Positions 60,831 through 64,000 of a stretch of 64,000 nucleotides of DNA are shown one piece after another (positions within the stretch are counted from its first letter, which is position 1; each line of letters starts with the position of its first letter). Where the stretch lies: the NCBI RefSeq assembly GCF_027158205.1, contig NZ_JAPVLU010000008.1:62001-126000 (forward strand), written 5' to 3'. The notes under the pieces were generated by a model. That model did not search any database and had not been told where the DNA came from. It worked only from the letters and a program-made list of their open reading frames with translations. The DNA is from Streptomyces sp. H39-S7 (GTDB lineage: Bacteria > Actinomycetota > Actinomycetes > Streptomycetales > Streptomycetaceae). The position numbers were made by a program, and so were the translations under genes.

Positions 60831-62009
60831 TCAGCGCGGTCCGAGCCAGGTGCGCAGCGCCCACCACCAGTGGAGCGTGTCCAGGACGGCCGTCCGGCCC
60901 TGCGTGGTGAGCGCCTCCAGTGAGGTGCCGACGGTCTCCTCGAACCGCGTGAGCCGGTAGCGGATGGTGTTCGGGTGGACGTGCAGGGCCGTCGCGGTGC
61001 GGTCGAACCGCTGCCCGTGATCGAGGTAGGCGAGCACGGTGGCCGCGAGTTGCCGGTGGAAGGGATCAGCGGGGTCGAGCGCGCCGAGGAGCGTGCGGCT
61101 CAGCAGGTCCGCCATCGCGGGCCGGGTGGACAGTGCGCTCTGCCCGGCGAGGTCGGTGACGTGGTGCGGCCCGCGCAGCCCGAGCTCTTCGGCGGAGCCG
61201 AGAGCGTCCAGGCAGAGTGCGTACAGCGCACGGATCCGGTGCAGGGGGGCTGCGGGCGCGACCACCACCAGCGCCTGGACGTCGAGCGGTCCGGGCGGCG
61301 GGAGCCGGGTGGTGATCCCGGTCAACTTGCCGTCGACCAGGCCGAAGAGACCGGAGTTGCCGGCGAGCTGCCGCTCCAGGGCGCGGGCGCGTACGGGGTC
61401 GGTGACGTCCGACACGACGCAGTGGTACTGCCCCTGCGGTTGCAGCCCCGTGTCGGCCAGTTCGTCGGCGGACAGCGTGCGGGCGTCACCGAGCAGGAGT
61501 CGGCGCAACACCTGTGTGCGGACGTCGCGCGCCGTGCGCGCCAGCTCCAACTCGGCCTCGTGGTAGCCGGTGATGACGTGGATCTCCAGCGCGCCGGTGT
61601 AGCGGTCCGACTGCAGCAGGACCTCCAGCATGACCTCCGCGGGCACGCCCGCGGCCCGGGCCCGTTCCGTGGCGATCTGCACCGCACGGTTGCGGCCCGC
61701 CTGGACTCCGCGCAGCAGGGCGGTGATGGGCACGCCCTGCGCGGCCCGGTCGGCACCCAGCAGGACGGCCGCCTCGAAGTCCGGTTCGACGTCGGGCGCG
61801 GGTTCACCCGCTTCCCCGGGCCGGACGAACGCGGCCAGCCCGGCAGCGAGCATCACCTCGACGTGCCGCCGGTTCTCCGCGGGCGGCAGCCTGGCCACCT
61901 CGACGGAATCGGCACGCGCCGCCGCGACGACCTCGTCGACGACGGCCGGGTCGGCGGCCATGGCCCGGAACACCGCGGTGAGCGCGCTACGACCCGCTTC
62001 AGCCACCAC
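60831..62009 (-). CDS. PucR/CdaR-family transcriptional regulator
   Basis: 392 residues from a GTG (62009 or the next codon, 62006). The C-terminal helix-turn-helix typical of PucR proteins is clear (DRTATALHVHPNTIRYRLTR). An all-helical N-terminal sensor region (AALLRGVQAGRNRAVQIA pattern) and a GGDEF-like middle domain precede it. Members respond to small metabolites or regulate neighbouring genes. The divergent secreted beta-propeller gene (62259), 249 bases away, is a possible target. No operator was identified. Confidence 0.88.
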   Translation of the reverse strand: MVAEAGRSALTAVFRAMAADPAVVDEVVAAARADSVEVARLPPAENRRHVEVMLAAGLAAFVRPGEAGEPAPDVEPDFEAAVLLGADRAAQGVPITALLRGVQAGRNRAVQIATERARAAGVPAEVMLEVLLQSDRYTGALEIHVITGYHEAELELARTARDVRTQVLRRLLLGDARTLSADELADTGLQPQGQYHCVVSDVTDPVRARALERQLAGNSGLFGLVDGKLTGITTRLPPPGPLDVQALVVVAPAAPLHRIRALYALCLDALGSAEELGLRGPHHVTDLAGQSALSTRPAMADLLSRTLLGALDPADPFHRQLAATVLAYLDHGQRFDRTATALHVHPNTIRYRLTRFEETVGTSLEALTTQGRTAVLDTLHWWWALRTWLGPR

Positions 62010-62258
62010 GTTCTACCGCCTTCGCCCGGTGTCCAGGGCTGGTTGGGGCCGAGTCACAACCGAAGGGCACGTCCTTGGGGACCGGTGCCTATCGGTGGTG
62101 CGAGCGGCCTTGGTTTCCTGTGGACTACCGAAAAGTAACACCGGCGTGCCGTGCGGGAGACCCCCGTCGCCCGCACGGCGCCGCCCCGTATCCGTCCGAG
62201 CCGCGGTGCACTTCCGGTCGGCGGGCCCCCGTTCGACGCCATCGACTCCGGAGTCTCC

Positions 62259-63518
62259 ATGAACGCATTCAAGCGCCCGAGGACCTCTCTCGTCCTGCTC
62301 GCCGCGACCCTGGCCCTCACCGCCGTGTGCACCGCCCCGGCCGGCGCCGAGCAGCCCCGGGCCGCCGACCCCCTCCGGGAGGTGCTGTTCGTCGGGAACA
62401 ACTGGGACGGCACGGCCGACGTGGTCCGCTCCACCGGCACCTTCGCGAAGGTCGGGCACGTCAATGTGATCCCCGACAAGGCGCAGCGGCTCACCGAGAT
62501 CTACCTCAACCCGATCCGGCTGGCCATCTACCTCGCCATCCAGCAGGGCCCCGGCGAGGGCCACGACCAGTACGTCGACGACATGTACACCACGCCGGAC
62601 GGACGTTCCGTGGTCGTCTCCCGCCCGAGTTTCGGTGATGTGGTCTCGCTCGACCTCGCGACGGGCAAGGTCAACTGGCGCTATCCGGTGTCGGGTTACC
62701 GCTCCGACCACATGGCGCTGTCCCCCGACGGCCGGCGCGTCGTGGTCTCCGCCTCCCTGGCGAACGCGGCCTATGTGATCGACATCGAGACCGGCCGGCA
62801 GCTCGGCTCCTTCCCGACGGGCGCCAAGCCGCACGAGAACGTCTTCACCCATGACGGCAGATACCTGTGGAACATGTCGATCGGCGAGGTCCAGACGAAC
62901 CTCGACGACCCGCTGTGGGACTGGACCAAGGGCGACCGGCACATCACCGTCGTCGACGGCGCCACCTACCAGCCGGTCCGGACCATCGACATGCGGGCCC
63001 GCCTCAACGCGTTCGGCCGCTCGGACCTCTCCAACGCCGTGCGGCCGGTGGCGTTCTCCCCGGACTGGTCGAAGCTGTACTTCCAGGTGTCGTTCTTCAA
63101 CGGCTTCGTCGAGTACTCCGTCGCCACGGACAAGATCACCCGTGTCAAGACCCTGCCGGTGAACCCGGCCACGAATCCGGACCGGACCACCTGGCCCAAC
63201 GACTCGCGCGACCACGGGCTGTCGATGAGTCCGGACGGTGCCAAACTGTGCGTCGCCGGCACCGTGGACGACTACGCCACGGTCGTCGACCGGGCCACCT
63301 TGCAGGAGGGTCCGCTCGTCCCGGCGTCGAAACCGTACTGGGCCACGCTGAGCGGGGACGGCAAGTCCTGCGTCATCTCCGAGAGCGGAGCGAACCAGAT
63401 CACCGCGATCGACTTCGCCACCGGACAGAAGATCCTCTCCGTCCCCGTCGGCTACCACCCCCAGCGGGTCCGCCTCGGCCACGTGGCCGCCGACTGGACC
63501 GGACCGGCCGCCGGCTGA
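62259..63518 (+). CDS. Secreted YncE-like beta-propeller protein
   Basis: 419 residues with a signal peptide cut near PAGAEQ. The mature part contains repeated propeller blades with the pattern MYTTPDGRSVVVSRPSFGDV, DHMALSPDGRRVVVSASLAN, THDGRYLWNMSIGEV and LSMSPDGAKLCVAGTVDDYA. This is a seven-bladed YncE/surface-layer type propeller. Such proteins bind ligands or act in quinohemoprotein-like modules, but no catalytic residue is evident. The ATG follows GGAG. Confidence 0.82.
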   Translation: MNAFKRPRTSLVLLAATLALTAVCTAPAGAEQPRAADPLREVLFVGNNWDGTADVVRSTGTFAKVGHVNVIPDKAQRLTEIYLNPIRLAIYLAIQQGPGEGHDQYVDDMYTTPDGRSVVVSRPSFGDVVSLDLATGKVNWRYPVSGYRSDHMALSPDGRRVVVSASLANAAYVIDIETGRQLGSFPTGAKPHENVFTHDGRYLWNMSIGEVQTNLDDPLWDWTKGDRHITVVDGATYQPVRTIDMRARLNAFGRSDLSNAVRPVAFSPDWSKLYFQVSFFNGFVEYSVATDKITRVKTLPVNPATNPDRTTWPNDSRDHGLSMSPDGAKLCVAGTVDDYATVVDRATLQEGPLVPASKPYWATLSGDGKSCVISESGANQITAIDFATGQKILSVPVGYHPQRVRLGHVAADWTGPAAG

Positions 63519-63523
63519 CGATC

Positions 63524-63554
63524 CTCGCCCCGCGGCACTACCGCGGGGCGAGGT
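63524..63554. terminator. Bidirectional hairpin terminator
   Basis: Perfect 13-base arms (63524-63536 and 63542-63554) with a 5-base loop between the propeller gene and the convergent partial gene, overlapping the latter's stop. Confidence 0.8.
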
Positions 63555-64000
63555 TGCCGACGAGGGTCAGGAACAGGTGCAGGTTCGCGATATCGCTGAG
63601 CGCGTCGTCGGACCACGGGCTGGACGCGCCGGCCCTCATGACGCGCACCCTGCCCGCGGCGACACGGCACTCCTGGAGGTCGGACCAGGGCAGCTCGCCC
63701 TTGCCGCGGGTGTGCAGGCCCGTGCTGGAGAGCGTGTGGGGGCCGAAGTTCACCGTCCGGCCCTCGATGACCGCCTCCAGGGACGTCTGGCCCTGGGCCC
63801 GCACCACCGCGTGCTGCATCCACGGTCCCCAAGTCTGGGGGTTGTCGTAGAACTCCGTGATCGTCGCGCTCGTGATGCCCGGGCCCACCACGGAGTAGCG
63901 ATAGGTGGTGGGGCCGGGCACCCCGTTGACGAACGTCTGGGTGATGTCCTGGAAGAGGCGGACGGACTCCCAGCGCAGGACGGTGGCACCGGCGCCGAAC
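63538..64000 (-). CDS. C-terminal part of a DUF6585-like protein (partial)
   Basis: The frame runs from the window edge to a stop at 63538 and gives about 153 residues: VLRWESVRLFQDITQTFVNG near the edge, then YRYSVVGPGITSATITEFYD and a final AGASSPWSDDALSDIANLHL. The pattern LRW..V...QD.T....NG....T..Y is that of DUF6585-type proteins in actinobacteria, of unknown function. A GTG at 63921 could start a shorter product, but family-like sequence continues upstream, so the true start is outside the window. Confidence 0.65.
   Translation of the reverse strand, partial: FGAGATVLRWESVRLFQDITQTFVNGVPGPTTYRYSVVGPGITSATITEFYDNPQTWGPWMQHAVVRAQGQTSLEAVIEGRTVNFGPHTLSSTGLHTRGKGELPWSDLQECRVAAGRVRVMRAGASSPWSDDALSDIANLHLFLTLVGNLAPR

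Overview
The window is high-GC actinobacterial DNA, most likely from a Streptomyces chromosome. The reasons are GTG and TTG starts, a chaplin gene, an AldO-type alditol oxidase with every key residue of the Streptomyces enzyme, roadblock (MglB-like) clusters, ECF sigma factors, and CUT1 sugar importers that lack their own ATPase, as expected where one MsiK protein is shared. No rRNA, tRNA, CRISPR array, integrase or transposase was seen.

Most of the window (about 2.5-56 kb) is one large plant cell-wall locus for pectin, galactan, arabinan and beta-glucosides. From left to right it holds the following. (1) The end of a GH12-like glucanase and a roadblock/DUF4388 regulatory cluster (0-2.3 kb). 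(2) A galacto-oligosaccharide module: GH42 beta-galactosidase facing a binding protein, two permeases and a LacI regulator (2.5-8.9 kb). (3) A long minus-strand unit with a CUT1 importer, Gfo/Idh/MocA oxidoreductase, PmoA-like protein, GH43, pectate lyase and pectinesterase (9-18.4 kb). (4) An oxidative pentose unit: GntR regulator, DapA-family dehydratase and L-arabonate dehydratase (18.5-21.8 kb). (5) A PL3 pectate lyase and a GH51 arabinofuranosidase broken by a small duplication (22-26.4 kb). (6) araB-araD-araA with an arabinose-type CUT2 importer (26.5-35.3 kb). (7) A second PL1 lyase, an ECF sigma factor with a membrane partner, and a PL1-CE8 fusion enzyme (35.6-40.7 kb). (8) A ChvE-GguA-GguB type importer, two paralogous LacI regulators and aldO (41-48.6 kb). 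(9) A CUT1 importer with a GH3 beta-glucosidase (50-56.2 kb). The last 8 kb looks like ordinary chromosome: a chaplin, an epimerase, a small secreted protein, a CDF transporter, a PucR regulator and a beta-propeller protein.

The regulatory sites tie these modules together. Sites close to TGTTAGCGTTAACA lie at araB, at the ChvE-type importer and, in a variant form, between a LacI gene and aldO. TGTGAACGCTCACA lies at the galactan importer and again just before the ECF sigma gene. GCAAGCGCTTGC-like sites lie before the pectin importer and near the PL3 lyase. GAGAGCGCTCTC occurs twice before the GH3 operon. The likely picture is secreted lyases and esterases cutting pectin, several importers taking up the oligosaccharides and arabinose, cytoplasmic hydrolases releasing monosaccharides, and two parallel arabinose routes (phosphorylating AraBAD and oxidative arabonate) feeding central metabolism. 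Which regulator binds which site is inferred from motif and position only.
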